Origin: Kineococcus terrestris
GTDB taxonomy: Bacteria > Actinomycetota > Actinomycetes > Actinomycetales > Kineococcaceae
Length of the DNA stretch: 64,000 bases
NCBI RefSeq assembly: GCF_041020765.1
Contig: NZ_JBEUEJ010000014.1
Reading direction: 5' to 3' (one strand)
Positions 16,645 through 26,216 of the stretch are shown one piece after another. A program made the position numbers and the translations under genes. Each line of letters begins with the position of its first letter. The first letter of the stretch is position 1. The notes under the pieces were generated by a model. It was not told the DNA's origin. It did not search any database and saw only the letters and a list, made by a program, of their open reading frames with translations.

Positions 16645-19600
16645 TCAGGATCGTTGCGCCACAACGGGTTCATGCTCGGCCACGGTGCGCAACCGGCCGT
16701 CGGTGAGGACGAGGACGTCCGTCGCGCGGTGCAGCGCGTCGTCACGATGGGCGAGCAGCAGGACGGCGCGCCCGGCCGCCGCGTCGAGCAGGTCGTCCAG
16801 CAGCGCCCCGGCCGTCGCGGTGTCCAGCCCCTCGCCCGGCTCGTCCAGCACGAGGACGTCGACCTCGGCCAGCAGCGCCCGCGCCAGCGCCAGCCGCCGC
16901 CGCTCCCCGCCCGACAGCGGCGCCCCGCCGTCGCCCAGGGGCGTGGACAGCCCCTGCGGCAGCCCCGCCGCCCACGCGTCCAGCCGCACCCGCGCCAGCA
17001 CGTCGCGCAGCTGCGCGTCGCTCGCGCCCGGCGCCGCCAGCAGCAGGTTGTGCCGCAGCGAGGTGGCGAACACGTGCTCGTCGTCGGCGACCAGCCCGAC
17101 CACCGAGCGCACCGCGTCCCCGGCCAGCTCGCGCACGTCCGTCCCGTCCAGCTCCACGCGCCCGGCCGCCGGGTCCAGGAAGCGCAGCAGGACCGCCGCC
17201 AGCGTCGACTTGCCCGACCCCGAGCGCCCGCGCACCGCGACGACGTCGCCCGGGAGCAGGTCCAGGTCCAGCCCGCGCAGCGCCGGGCGCCCGGGGTCCC
17301 AGCCGGCGACCAGACCGCGCACCCGCACCGCGCGCCCGGCCGCCGGTCGCGGCGGCAGCGGCCGCGGCTGGACCGGCTCATGGGCGCGCACCGGCGCGCC
17401 CAGCAGCGCCGCCGCGCGCCGGTCGGCCTGCCGGGCCCGCACCCGCGCCCGCGCCGTCTCCGGCAGGGCGCGCACCCCCTCCAGGGCGGGCAGCGCCGCC
17501 AGCACGGCCACCGCCGCCCACGCCGGTCCCGTCCCCGCGACCGCCCGCGTGGCGGCCAGCGCCACGCCCAGCAGCGCCAGCCCGGTGCCGCCGACGGCCA
17601 GCGCCGACGTGGCCGCCGCCGCGCGCGCACGGGCCCGTTCCAGGCCGGCCAGGTCCCGGCCCCGCGCGCGCAGCACCGCCAGGGCCCGCTCGCGGGTGCC
17701 CAGGCTGCGCAGGTCCTCCAGCGCCAGCAGCGTCTCGGCGGCCGCGGTGCCCACGGCGGCCAGCTCGTCGCGGTGGCGCTCGGTGCGCCGCTCGGCGCGC
17801 GCGGCCAGCGCGGGCGCCAGCACCCCGGCCAGCAGCAGACCGGGCACGGCCGCGGCCACCAGCAGCGGGTCCAGCAGCGCCGCCGCCCCGGCCGCCACGG
17901 CCAGCGCGAGCGCGGTGACGAGCACCGGGTGCCGGTGGCGCAGCAGCCCGTCCACGCGGGCGTCCACATCGTCGACCAGCCGCGCCAGCAGGTCACCGGC
18001 CCGGCCCGTCCCCGCGCCCGAGCCCGCGCCCGTCCCCGCGCCCGCGCCCGCGCGGTGCAGCGCGCCCGGTGAGCGCGGCACCAGCGCCGCCACGACGTCC
18101 GAGCGCCAGCGCGCCAGCCGCGCGAGGGCGACGTCGTGCACGAGCAGGCGCTCCAGGTACGCCAGCAGCGGGCGGGCGGTGGCGCTGGCCCGCACCGCCA
18201 CCGCGGCGACCGACAGCGTCAGCACGGGCGGGCGGTCGGCGGCCGTGACGACCAGCCAGGCGGCCGCCGCGGTCAGCGCCGTGCCCGCGCTCGCCGAGCC
18301 CACGCCCAGGCCCGCGGCCACCCACCCCGGGCGCGGCAGCCGCCGCCGGCTCCAGCTCGTGGCCGCGCCCGCGGCCGGCGACGGCTCCGGCGCGGCGGCG
18401 ACCCCCGCGACCCCCGCGACACCCGCGACCCCGGGGACGTCCGCGGGACCGTCCACCACCGCCGTCGCGGCCGGGCGCACCACGGTGACGACGCGGTCGG
18501 CGGCGGCCAGCAGCGCGGGCCGGTGCGCGACGACGAGGACCGCGCACCCCTCGGCGGCCAGCCGCCGCAGCACGGCGACGACGTGCGCCTCGGTCGCGGT
18601 GTCCAGGTGCGCGGTGGGCTCGTCCAGCACCAGGCGCCGCGCGCCGCGGCGCACGGCCAGCAGGGTGCGCGCGATCGCCAGGCGCTGGCGCTGCCCGGCG
18701 GACACGCCCGAGGCCCCGGCGCCCAGCGGGGCGTCCAGCGCCAGCTCGCCGGGCGCGCAGCCGGCGTCGGCCAGCACCGCCAGCAGCTCGGCGTCCGGGT
18801 CCAGGCCGGGGTCCTCGCCGGGCTCGCGGCCGACCAGGACGGCCTCGCGCACGGTCGCGGCGTGCGGGAAGGAGGGCCGCTGCGGCAGGTGGACCAGCTC
18901 GCCGGGGGCGGTGGGGTGCTCCACGCGCCCGGCCGTCGGCACCAGCACCCCGGCGGCCACCCGCGCCAGCGTCGACTTGCCCGCGCCGGAGACCCCGGCC
19001 AGGGCGACCACCTCGCCGGGGGCCACGTCCAGGTCCACGCCCGCCCCGTCGCCCGGCCCGTCGCCCGGCCCGTCCAGGACCGGCGGGCGCCCGGGCACCA
19101 GCACCCGCGCCCCGCGCACCCGCAGGCCGGCGGCGGGCGCCGCCGCGGAAGCGGGCGAGGGCGCGGGTGGGGACGGCGGGACGGCGGCCAGCACCGCGTC
19201 GACGTCCCCGACGACGGCGGCCGCGTCGGCCGACTCGTGGAAGCGGGCGCCGACCTCGCGCAGCGGCCGGTACGCCTCGGGCGCCAGGAGGATGACCAGC
19301 AGGGCCGTCGCCAGGTCCAGCGACCCGGTGGCCAGGCGCATCCCGGCCGTGACGGCGACCAGGCCGACGCTGAGGGTGCCCACGAGGTCCAGCGCGGTGC
19401 CGGACAGGAACGCCAGGCGCAGCACCGAGGCGGTGGCGCGACGGTGCTCGTCGGTGCGCGCGGCGACCACGCCGACCTGCCGCTGCGCGCGCCGGTGCGC
19501 GCGCAGGGTGGGCAGGCCGCGCACGACGTCGAGGAAGTGCACGGCCAGGGCGCGGGTGGCGGCCCACTGCCGCTGCGCGCGCGCCTGCGCCGCCCAGCCC

Positions 19601-20175
19601 AGCAGCACCGCGAACACCGGCACCAGCGGCAGGGTCAGCGCCACGGTCGCGGCGGACTCGACGTCGTGCAGGGCCAGCAGCGCCACGACGGCCGGGGGCA
19701 GCAGCACCCCGGGCACCAGGGCCGGCAGGTAGCGGGTGAACCAGGCGTCCAGCGCGGGCAGGCCCTGGGTGAGCAGGCTCGTCAGCCGGTCCGTGCCGTG
19801 CGCCTCGGCCCAGGCGGGCCCCAGCGCGGCGGCGCGCTCGACCAGCCGCTCGCGCAGGTGGGTGCGCACGGCGGTCGCGGTGCGCTGCGCCAGGCGCGCG
19901 GAGGCCCACGTCGCGCCGGTGCGCACGGCCAGGGCCGCCGCGAGCAGCAGCAGGCCGTCGCGGGGGCTCGTGCCCGCCCACAGGGCGACGACGAGGTCGG
20001 TCAGCGCGAACGCCGTTCCCAGCCCGGCGCCCGCCGCGACCGTCTCGGCGGCCGCGACGGCGGCGATCCCGGCGCGCGCGGGCCGGGCGTGGCGCAGCAG
20101 CCGCGGGTCGACGGGCCCGCGCGGGCGGGTCGCGCCGGTGCCGGTGGCCGGGGCGGGCGCGGTGGTGGCGGTCAC
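16645..20175 (-). CDS. cydDC: Fused CydDC-type ABC exporter (1176 aa)
   Basis: CydDC is a heterodimeric ABC exporter needed for cytochrome bd assembly, exporting thiols in E. coli. Here both halves are one polypeptide. The first half has a transmembrane domain (about 30-330) and a nucleotide-binding domain with Walker A GVSGAGKST, signature SAGQRQR and Walker B RLVLDEPTAH. The second half repeats this with GRSGSGKST, LSGGERRR and VLVLDEPGE. Gly/Ala-rich tandem linkers (VAGVAGVAG; GAGAGTGAGSG) join the parts. GTG 20175 overlaps the cydB stop by four bases. Single-gene cydDC fusions are known in actinobacteria. Confidence 0.93.
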   Translation of the reverse strand: MTATTAPAPATGTGATRPRGPVDPRLLRHARPARAGIAAVAAAETVAAGAGLGTAFALTDLVVALWAGTSPRDGLLLLAAALAVRTGATWASARLAQRTATAVRTHLRERLVERAAALGPAWAEAHGTDRLTSLLTQGLPALDAWFTRYLPALVPGVLLPPAVVALLALHDVESAATVALTLPLVPVFAVLLGWAAQARAQRQWAATRALAVHFLDVVRGLPTLRAHRRAQRQVGVVAARTDEHRRATASVLRLAFLSGTALDLVGTLSVGLVAVTAGMRLATGSLDLATALLVILLAPEAYRPLREVGARFHESADAAAVVGDVDAVLAAVPPSPPAPSPASAAAPAAGLRVRGARVLVPGRPPVLDGPGDGPGDGAGVDLDVAPGEVVALAGVSGAGKSTLARVAAGVLVPTAGRVEHPTAPGELVHLPQRPSFPHAATVREAVLVGREPGEDPGLDPDAELLAVLADAGCAPGELALDAPLGAGASGVSAGQRQRLAIARTLLAVRRGARRLVLDEPTAHLDTATEAHVVAVLRRLAAEGCAVLVVAHRPALLAAADRVVTVVRPAATAVVDGPADVPGVAGVAGVAGVAAAPEPSPAAGAATSWSRRRLPRPGWVAAGLGVGSASAGTALTAAAAWLVVTAADRPPVLTLSVAAVAVRASATARPLLAYLERLLVHDVALARLARWRSDVVAALVPRSPGALHRAGAGAGTGAGSGAGTGRAGDLLARLVDDVDARVDGLLRHRHPVLVTALALAVAAGAAALLDPLLVAAAVPGLLLAGVLAPALAARAERRTERHRDELAAVGTAAAETLLALEDLRSLGTRERALAVLRARGRDLAGLERARARAAAATSALAVGGTGLALLGVALAATRAVAGTGPAWAAVAVLAALPALEGVRALPETARARVRARQADRRAAALLGAPVRAHEPVQPRPLPPRPAAGRAVRVRGLVAGWDPGRPALRGLDLDLLPGDVVAVRGRSGSGKSTLAAVLLRFLDPAAGRVELDGTDVRELAGDAVRSVVGLVADDEHVFATSLRHNLLLAAPGASDAQLRDVLARVRLDAWAAGLPQGLSTPLGDGGAPLSGGERRRLALARALLAEVDVLVLDEPGEGLDTATAGALLDDLLDAAAGRAVLLLAHRDDALHRATDVLVLTDGRLRTVAEHEPVVAQRS

Positions 20176-21221
20176 CGGCCCAGCCTGACCCCCGGCGACG
20201 GCTGCGCGCCCGCCGGGCGGGGCGTCTCGCGCTCGCCGCCCACGCGGCGGCGGAAGACCCAGTACGACCACAGCTGGTAGGCCACGACACCGGGCAGGAC
20301 GACGACGCCCACGACCGAGATGAGCTCCAGCGCGCCGTCGCTGGCGGCCGCGCCGCGCAGCGTCACGTCGGCGCCGCCGGCCAGGGTCGTGGGCAGCAGC
20401 ACGGGGAAGTGCGCGGTCAGCGCACCGACGACGGCGGCCACGACGGCCAGCGAGCTGGCGGTGAAGGCGAGCGCCTCGCGGCGCGCCGCGGCGGCCACCG
20501 CGGCCGCGGTCAGCAGCGCACCGGCCACGGCGGCCGGGGTGCTGGGGGCCAGGACCACGGTCAGCAGCGCGGCGAAGGCGGCGGCCGCGGCGGCGGGCAC
20601 GGCCACCCGCCGGGCCCGCACCCGCAGCGCGCCGGTGGTGCGCAGCGACAGGAACGTCGCGCCCTGCAGGGTGGCCAGCAGCACGCTGGCGACGGCGCCG
20701 ACGCCCGCGCCGGGGCTCAGCAGCGGCTCCACCGAGCGACCCAGCCCGCCCAGCAGGCCGACCGCACGGACCTCGCCGCCGGCGTCCATCGCCAGCCCGG
20801 TGACCAGCGCGCCCACGACCGCGCCCCACAGCGCGGCCAGCAGCAGCGAGGAGGCGGCCAGGAACGCGTCGCAGCGCGCGCGCCAGCCGCGGTCGTCGTG
20901 CTTGCCGCGGAACTCGATGGCCACCCCGCGCACGGCCAGCAGCAGCAGCACGGCGACCATCGGCAGGTAGGTGCCCGACAGCAGCGCGGCGTACCAGTCG
21001 GGGAAGGCGGCGAACGTGACGCCGATCGCGGCCACGAGCCACACCTCGTTGCCGTCCCAGACGGGGCCGACGGTGCGCACGGCGGCGCTGCGCTCGGCGT
21101 CGGTGCGCCCCAGCAGGGGCCCCAGGTAGCCGACGCCGAAGTCGAAGCCCTCCAGGACGAAGAACAGCACCCACGCCAGGACGGCGACGGCGAACCAGGT
21201 CAGGGCCAGGTCGAGGTCCAC
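20172..21221 (-). CDS. cydB: Cytochrome bd ubiquinol/menaquinol oxidase subunit II (349 aa)
   Basis: CydB pairs with CydA in the high-affinity terminal oxidase that reduces oxygen to water. The family signature is clear: VLEGFDFGVGYL near residue 25, then VGPVWDGNEVWLV, and SGTYLPMVAVLLLLAVRGVAIEFRGK. About eight to nine hydrophobic helices are present. It is 10 nt downstream of cydA and overlaps cydDC, forming a cydA-cydB-cydDC operon. Confidence 0.96.
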   Translation of the reverse strand: MDLDLALTWFAVAVLAWVLFFVLEGFDFGVGYLGPLLGRTDAERSAAVRTVGPVWDGNEVWLVAAIGVTFAAFPDWYAALLSGTYLPMVAVLLLLAVRGVAIEFRGKHDDRGWRARCDAFLAASSLLLAALWGAVVGALVTGLAMDAGGEVRAVGLLGGLGRSVEPLLSPGAGVGAVASVLLATLQGATFLSLRTTGALRVRARRVAVPAAAAAAFAALLTVVLAPSTPAAVAGALLTAAAVAAAARREALAFTASSLAVVAAVVGALTAHFPVLLPTTLAGGADVTLRGAAASDGALELISVVGVVVLPGVVAYQLWSYWVFRRRVGGERETPRPAGAQPSPGVRLGR

Positions 21222-21231
21222 GCGGGGCTCC

Positions 21232-22809
21232 TCAGTAGCTCAGGGAGGTGTCGGGGGCGCCGGCGCGCGCGCGGCCGGCCGGGTCGCGGTCGCCACCGCG
21301 GTCGACGCCGCCGTCGCGGTCGCCGTCGTCGGGGCGCGCGGTACCGGGCAGGGCCGGCAGCCCTGCGCGCACGAGGCGCACGGCCAGCAGCGTCCACACC
21401 CACGCCAGCGCGCCGTAGACGGCGGTGAAGGCGAGCAGGGACAGCACGACCTCGGCGGTCGAGACGCCGGGGGAGACGCCGTCGGCGGTCTGGAACAGCC
21501 CGAACACCAGCCACGGCTGGCGGCCGGTCTCGGTGAAGATCCAGCCGAAGGAGTTGGCGGCCAGCGGCAGCAGCGGCAGGACGGGCACCGACCACAGCAC
21601 GCCGGCGGCCAGGCGGGTGTCCACCGACAGCGGGCGCCCGGAGCGGGTGACCCACAGGTGCACCAGCGCCACCAATGCCGCGAGCATCCCCACGCCGATC
21701 ATCAGGCGGAAGCTCCAGAACGCCACGGGGATCCAGGGCGTGTAGTCGCCGGGGCCGAACTGGGCGGCGTAGGCGGCCTGCAGGTCGTCGATGCCGGCGA
21801 CCTCGGCGGTGAAGGACCCCTTGGCCAGGAACGAGAGCAGGCCGGGGACCTCGAGGCTGAACGTCGGCCGCTCGGCGCCGGGCGGGGCGTAGGCGAACAG
21901 CGAGAACGGCGCGGAGGTGCGCGTCTCGTACAGGGCCTCGGCGGCGGCCATCTTCATCGGCTGCACGCGGGTGATGACCTTGCCCAGCAGGTCGCCGGTC
22001 ACGGCGGTGCCGGCGCCGGCCACCAGGGTGGTCCAGGCGCCCACCCGCGAGAGGGCGCGGAAGGCGGCGAACTCCTCCGAGGCGGGCGCGTGCCCGCCGC
22101 GCAGCAGGTGCCACACGCCCACGGCCATGACGAGGGCGCCGCCGGTCATCAGGGCGCCGAACACGGTGTGCGGGAAGGCGGCGAGGTTCACCTCGTTGAG
22201 CAGCAGCTCGGAGAAGCTGCCCAGCTGCGCCCGGCCGGTCTCGGCGTCGATCGTGTAGGCGACGGGGTTCTGCATGAAGGAGTTGGCGGCCAGGATGACG
22301 AACGCGGAGATCGTCGTGCCGAGCGCCACGGTCCAGATGGTCGCCAGGTGGACCAGCTCGGGCAGCCGGTCGCGCCCGAACCACCACAGGCCCAGGAAGG
22401 TGGCCTCCAGGAAGAAGGCGAGCATGCCCTCCACGGCCAGGGTCGGGCCGAACACGTCGCCGTAGAAGCGGGCGAAGTCGCTCCAGTTCAGGCCGAACTG
22501 GAACTCCTGCACGAGGCCGGTGACCACGCCGACCGCGAACGTCGTCATCAGCAGCTTGCCGGTCAGCAGGCTCAGGCGCCCCCACCGCTCACCGGGCGCA
22601 GCGGCGCCCCCAGCACCGGCACCGGCACCCGTGCCCGCACGGGCGCCCACGGCGGCCGGCGCGCGCCGGGCGGCGCGGCGGCGGGCGAGCACGGCGGCGG
22701 TCTGCAGCCCGGCCGTCAGCAGCGCCAGGCTGATCGACAGCGGGACGAAGAGGTAGTGGTACAGCGTCGTGGTGGCGAACTGGAGCCGGCTGAGCTCGAC
22801 GACGTCCAC
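21232..22809 (-). CDS. cydA: Cytochrome bd oxidase subunit I (525 aa)
   Basis: CydA carries hemes b558, b595 and d and oxidises quinol. Visible features include the N-terminal heme-ligand region FATTTLYHYLFVPLSI, the block GDVFGPTLAVEGMLAFFLEA, NEVNLAAFPHTVFGA, and WIFTETGRQPW near the C-terminus. The Q-loop is short, as in most non-proteobacterial bd oxidases. An Arg/Ala/Gly-rich insertion follows TM1 and the C-tail is hydrophilic. GTG 22809 has GGAGG upstream. Two TACGAC-type inverted repeats upstream suggest repression by the divergent BlaI-type regulator. Confidence 0.97.
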   Translation of the reverse strand: MDVVELSRLQFATTTLYHYLFVPLSISLALLTAGLQTAAVLARRRAARRAPAAVGARAGTGAGAGAGGAAAPGERWGRLSLLTGKLLMTTFAVGVVTGLVQEFQFGLNWSDFARFYGDVFGPTLAVEGMLAFFLEATFLGLWWFGRDRLPELVHLATIWTVALGTTISAFVILAANSFMQNPVAYTIDAETGRAQLGSFSELLLNEVNLAAFPHTVFGALMTGGALVMAVGVWHLLRGGHAPASEEFAAFRALSRVGAWTTLVAGAGTAVTGDLLGKVITRVQPMKMAAAEALYETRTSAPFSLFAYAPPGAERPTFSLEVPGLLSFLAKGSFTAEVAGIDDLQAAYAAQFGPGDYTPWIPVAFWSFRLMIGVGMLAALVALVHLWVTRSGRPLSVDTRLAAGVLWSVPVLPLLPLAANSFGWIFTETGRQPWLVFGLFQTADGVSPGVSTAEVVLSLLAFTAVYGALAWVWTLLAVRLVRAGLPALPGTARPDDGDRDGGVDRGGDRDPAGRARAGAPDTSLSY

Positions 22810-22845
22810 CGGGGTGCCTCCGCGGGTCGGGTGCTGCGACGGGTC

Positions 22846-22864
22846 CTACGACGGCCCGTCGTAG
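22846..22864. promoter_or_regulatory. Operator-like inverted repeat 1 (BlaI-type)
   Basis: CTACGACGGCCCGTCGTAG, 9-bp arms with one central base. It lies 36 nt upstream of the cydA start, in the divergent cydA/blaI gap. The half-site CTACGAC is shared with the second operator. Confidence 0.65.
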
Positions 22865-22875
22865 TGGCTCCACAT

Positions 22876-22895
22876 TACTACGACCGGTCGTAGTA
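22876..22895. promoter_or_regulatory. Operator-like perfect palindrome 2 (BlaI-type)
   Basis: TACTACGACCGGTCGTAGTA is a perfect 20-bp palindrome between cydA and the BlaI-type gene. Known BlaI/MecI operators are TAC...GTA dyads with TACA/TGTA or similar half-sites, so this is the likely autoregulatory site. Confidence 0.72.
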
Positions 22896-22926
22896 CGACG
22901 GCTCGCGTTGCGTGTCCCCGCTCACG

Positions 22927-22932
22927 TACCAT
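22927..22932 (+). promoter_or_regulatory. -10 element of a likely leaderless promoter
   Basis: TACCAT, 6 nt before GTG 22939 of the repressor gene. Confidence 0.45.
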
Positions 22933-22938
22933 CGCCTC

Positions 22939-23364
22939 GTGGCCCTCGGAGAGCTCGAACGCGACGTCATGGACCGGCTGTGGGCGTCCCCCCACCCGCT
23001 GACGGTGCGCGAGGTCCACGAGCTGCTCGCCGGGCACCGCAAGATCGCCTACACGACCGTCATGACGGTGCTGGACCGCCTGGCCAAGAAGGGCGTCGTC
23101 ACCCAGGAGCGCGCCGGGCGCGCCTTCCGGTACGCCCCGGCCGCCTCCCGCGAGCAGATGGTCGCCGACCTCATGCTCGACGCCTTGGGCGGCGTGCCCG
23201 CCGCCGGCGACCGCCAGGCCGCCCTCGTGCACTTCGTCGGCAGCGTGTCGCCGGCTGAGGCGGCCGCGTTGCGCGAGGCGCTGGACGCCCTCGCCACCCG
23301 CGAGCCCGGCGCCGCGCGCGGACGGGTGGACGAGCCGGCGGGGGACAGCGCCCCGGCGTCCTGA
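22939..23364 (+). CDS. BlaI/MecI-family transcriptional repressor (141 aa)
   Basis: A winged-helix repressor. The N-terminus LGELERDVMDRLWASPHPLT and helix-turn-helix region AYTTVMTVLDRLAKKGVV are family hallmarks, and the C-terminal half is the dimerisation region. GTG 22939 is chosen because typical family members begin with the LGELE segment, and TACCAT lies 6 nt upstream; GTG 22912 adds nine unlikely residues. It is 43 nt upstream of an M56 protease gene, the usual BlaR-like inducer partner. Its divergent neighbour is cydA, and two dyads in the gap suggest it controls the oxidase operon and itself. Confidence 0.92.
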   Translation: MALGELERDVMDRLWASPHPLTVREVHELLAGHRKIAYTTVMTVLDRLAKKGVVTQERAGRAFRYAPAASREQMVADLMLDALGGVPAAGDRQAALVHFVGSVSPAEAAALREALDALATREPGAARGRVDEPAGDSAPAS

Positions 23365-23407
23365 CGACGTCCGTGCCCCGTCCGGCGGGTGAGGCGGAGG
23401 CGGTCCG

Positions 23408-24367
23408 GTGACCGCCTTCTGGTTCGCCGCGCTCGCGGTGCTGCTGGCCGGCCCGGTGCCGGCCCTGCTGGCTCGCGCCCGGTGGACGTGGCGGGTGCCG
23501 CGCGCGGCGCTGGTGCTGTGGCAGGCGGTCGCCCTCGGCGCCGTGCTGGCCACCCTCGGCGCCGGGCTGGCCTCGCTGACCATGCTGTTCACCGAGGAGC
23601 CCGGGCTGCCGTTCCTGGAGCGGCGCGGGTGGGTCCAGACCACCCTCATCGGCCTGGGCTCCGCCTTCGTCACCGTCGTCACCGTGCGGTTCTGGGTCGT
23701 CGCCGCGCACGTGGCGGTGCGCACCCGCCGACGCCGGCGCCGGCACCGCGAGCTGGTGGACCTGCTGCACCGCACCGAGTCCCACGGCGCCCTGGACGCC
23801 GCGCTGCTGCGCGAGGCGGGGGTGCGGGTGCTGTCCGGGCCCGGGCGCATCGCCTACTGCCTGCCCGGCGTGCGCGCCAACCGGGTGGTGCTGTCCGACG
23901 GCGTCATCGAGCAGCTGTCCCCGGCCGAGGTGCGCGCCGTCCTGGCCCACGAGCGCGCCCACCTGCGCGCCCGGCACGACCTGGTCCTGGAGGCGTTCAC
24001 CGCCCTGCACGCGGCCTTCCCGCGCATCGTCTCCTCGCGCGCGGCCCTGGACACGGTGCGGCTGCTGGTGGAGATGCTCGCCGACGACGCGGCCCGGCGC
24101 ACCGAGGGCTCGGCCCCGCTGGCCCGCGCCCTGGTGCAGCTGGCCAGCGCGCCCGGCGAGCGCACCGAGGGCGAGACGGCCGTGGGCGCCGACGCGCTGA
24201 CGCGGGTGCGGCGCCTGGCCGACGGGTGCGGCGAGGACGACCGCACGCCCCCGCACCGCCGGCTGTCCGCCGCGCTCTACACCGCGGCCGGCCTCGTCCT
24301 GGCCGGGCCGACCCTGACGGTCGCGCTGCCCTGGCTGCGGCTGACCTGGCGGGCGCTGGGGCGCTGA
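23408..24367 (+). CDS. M56-family (BlaR1-like) membrane metalloprotease (319 aa)
   Basis: Predicted transmembrane zinc protease that inactivates the partner BlaI repressor upon a signal. Helices lie at about 1-20, 35-60 and 75-105. The catalytic motif is HERAH (AVLAHERAHLRARHD), with a downstream Glu region (EMLADDAARR), and a final helix is near 280-300. There is no penicillin-binding sensor domain, so the stimulus is not obviously a beta-lactam. The start is GTG 23408 with GAGGCGGAGGCGG upstream. Confidence 0.9.
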   Translation: MTAFWFAALAVLLAGPVPALLARARWTWRVPRAALVLWQAVALGAVLATLGAGLASLTMLFTEEPGLPFLERRGWVQTTLIGLGSAFVTVVTVRFWVVAAHVAVRTRRRRRRHRELVDLLHRTESHGALDAALLREAGVRVLSGPGRIAYCLPGVRANRVVLSDGVIEQLSPAEVRAVLAHERAHLRARHDLVLEAFTALHAAFPRIVSSRAALDTVRLLVEMLADDAARRTEGSAPLARALVQLASAPGERTEGETAVGADALTRVRRLADGCGEDDRTPPHRRLSAALYTAAGLVLAGPTLTVALPWLRLTWRALGR

Positions 24368-24377
24368 GCCGCCGCGC

Positions 24378-26216
24378 CTACGCGGCGGGGTGCCCGGCGT
24401 CGCGGGCGGCCAGCCACCGCTCCAGCGCCGCCTCCGGCAGCGGCCGGCTCAGGTGGTACCCCTGCGCCGTCGTGCAGCCCAGCGCGGCCAGCGCAGCCAG
24501 CGTCGCGGCGTCCTCGACGCCCTCGGCGACCGAGCGCAGGCCCAGGCGCGTGGCCAGCTCGACGCCCGTGCGCACGATCACCGCGTCCGCCGGCTCGGTG
24601 AGCATGCCCGTGACGAACGAGCGGTCGATCTTCAGCTCCTGCACGGGCAGCCGGCGCAGGTGCGCCAGCGAGGTGTAGCCGGTGCCGAAGTCGTCCACGG
24701 ACAGGGCCACGCCCAGGCGCCGCAGCCGCTCCAGGACGTGCTGCGCGCGCACCGGGTCGGCGATCACCGCGCTCTCGGTGATCTCCAGCTTGAGCAGGTG
24801 GGGCGGCAGCCCGCTCCTGCCCAGGTGCTCGGCGACGGCCTCCGGCAGCGACAGGTCCGCCAGCGAGCGGGCCGAGACGTTGACGGCCACGACGAGCGGG
24901 CGCCCGGCGGCCAGCCACGCGCTCGCCCGGGCGCAGGCCGCAGCCAGCACGCTGCGCGTCAGCGCCTGCACCAGGCCGCTGCTCTCGGCCAGCGGCACGA
25001 ACTCCGACGGCGGCAGCAGGCCCTCGACCGGGTGCTGCCAGCGCACCAGCGCCTCCACGCCCAGCACCCGCCGGGAGGGCAGGTCCAGCAGGGGCTGGTA
25101 GTGCAGGACGAGCTCGCTGCCGTCCACCGCGGTCCGCAGCTGCGACAGCAGGGTCAGCCGGCGCGGGTCGTGCCCGTCGAGGTCGGGGGAGTAGGCGACC
25201 ACGCCCAGGTGCCGGCTCTTGGCCTGGTACATCGCCACGTCGGCGTGCTGCAGCAGCAGCGCGCCCGTGCTGCCGTGCTCGGGCGCCGCGGCGATCCCGG
25301 CGCTGGCCTCCACGAACAGCGTCAGGCCCGCCACGACGAACGGCTCGTGCAGGGCGGCCAGCACCCGCTCGGCGACGGCGCGGTGGTCGGCCAGCGCGGC
25401 CGCTCCCCGGCGCGGGGAGGCGACCAGCAGCGCGAACTCGTCGCCGCCCAGCCGCGCGACGGCCTCCCCGGCGCGCAGCACCGCCCCGATGCGCGGCCCG
25501 ACCTGCCGCAGCAGCAGGTCCCCGCAGTCGTGCCCGAGGGTGTCGTTGACCTCCTTGAAGCGGTCCAGGTCCAGCAGCACCACCCCGACGCTGCCGCCGC
25601 GGGCGCGCGCGGACCGCAGCTCGCGCTCCAGGCGGTCGGTGAACGCGGCGCGGTTCGCCAGCCCCGTCAGGTCGTCGTGGCCCGCCCGGTGGGCGTGCGC
25701 GGCGGCGACCTCCTGCAGCTGGGCGGCCAGCAGCTGCGCGTCGGCCAGCGCGCTCGCCCGCGCGCCCAGCAGCAGCAGCAGGTCGGTGACCGGGTCGGCG
25801 GCGGAGAAGTCGTCCAGGCGCAGGCCGAGAGCGGCCAGGTCCTCCGTGCTCGTGACCCACGGGGTCCCCACGAACAGGGTGCCCGCGCCCGCGGGCAGCA
25901 GCTGACCGCGCAGGACGTGGCCGCGGTCGGTCTCCAGGACGACCAGGCCGCGCGGCGGCTCGCCGGCGCCCCGCCGCCACGAGGCCTCCCGCGGGGTGGT
26001 GAACCGCAGCAGCGGCGCCACGGGCTCGCCCGGGCGCAGCGCGGGGCAGACCTTGCGCAGCGAGGGACCCAGCCGCGTCGCGCGGCCCTCGGCGTCCAGG
26101 AGCAGGTGGAAGGGGCACAGCCGCTCCAGCAGCTCGTGCAGCAGGCCCTCGGGCAGCGCCGGTGCGCCCGCGGCCGCCGCGTCCCGCGCCGGCTCCCGCG
26201 GCGCGTCGCCGCTCAC
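24378..26216 (-). CDS. HNOBA-GGDEF-EAL c-di-GMP enzyme, H-NOX partner (612 aa)
   Basis: Domains in order: an HNOBA (H-NOX-associated) domain at about 20-160 (ERLCPFHLLLDAEGRATRLG), GGDEF at about 190-345, EAL at about 355-600. The cyclase motif ARLGGDEFALLV is intact; the I-site position reads RAGE, so the final Asp is replaced by Glu. The EAL domain has GVEALVRWQHP, DDFGTGYTSLAHL and AEGVEDAATL, consistent with phosphodiesterase activity. GTG 26216 overlaps the H-NOX stop as GTGA. Established H-NOX/c-di-GMP pairs respond to NO or oxygen; the net direction here cannot be read from sequence. Confidence 0.92.
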   Translation of the reverse strand: MSGDAPREPARDAAAAGAPALPEGLLHELLERLCPFHLLLDAEGRATRLGPSLRKVCPALRPGEPVAPLLRFTTPREASWRRGAGEPPRGLVVLETDRGHVLRGQLLPAGAGTLFVGTPWVTSTEDLAALGLRLDDFSAADPVTDLLLLLGARASALADAQLLAAQLQEVAAAHAHRAGHDDLTGLANRAAFTDRLERELRSARARGGSVGVVLLDLDRFKEVNDTLGHDCGDLLLRQVGPRIGAVLRAGEAVARLGGDEFALLVASPRRGAAALADHRAVAERVLAALHEPFVVAGLTLFVEASAGIAAAPEHGSTGALLLQHADVAMYQAKSRHLGVVAYSPDLDGHDPRRLTLLSQLRTAVDGSELVLHYQPLLDLPSRRVLGVEALVRWQHPVEGLLPPSEFVPLAESSGLVQALTRSVLAAACARASAWLAAGRPLVVAVNVSARSLADLSLPEAVAEHLGRSGLPPHLLKLEITESAVIADPVRAQHVLERLRRLGVALSVDDFGTGYTSLAHLRRLPVQELKIDRSFVTGMLTEPADAVIVRTGVELATRLGLRSVAEGVEDAATLAALAALGCTTAQGYHLSRPLPEAALERWLAARDAGHPAA

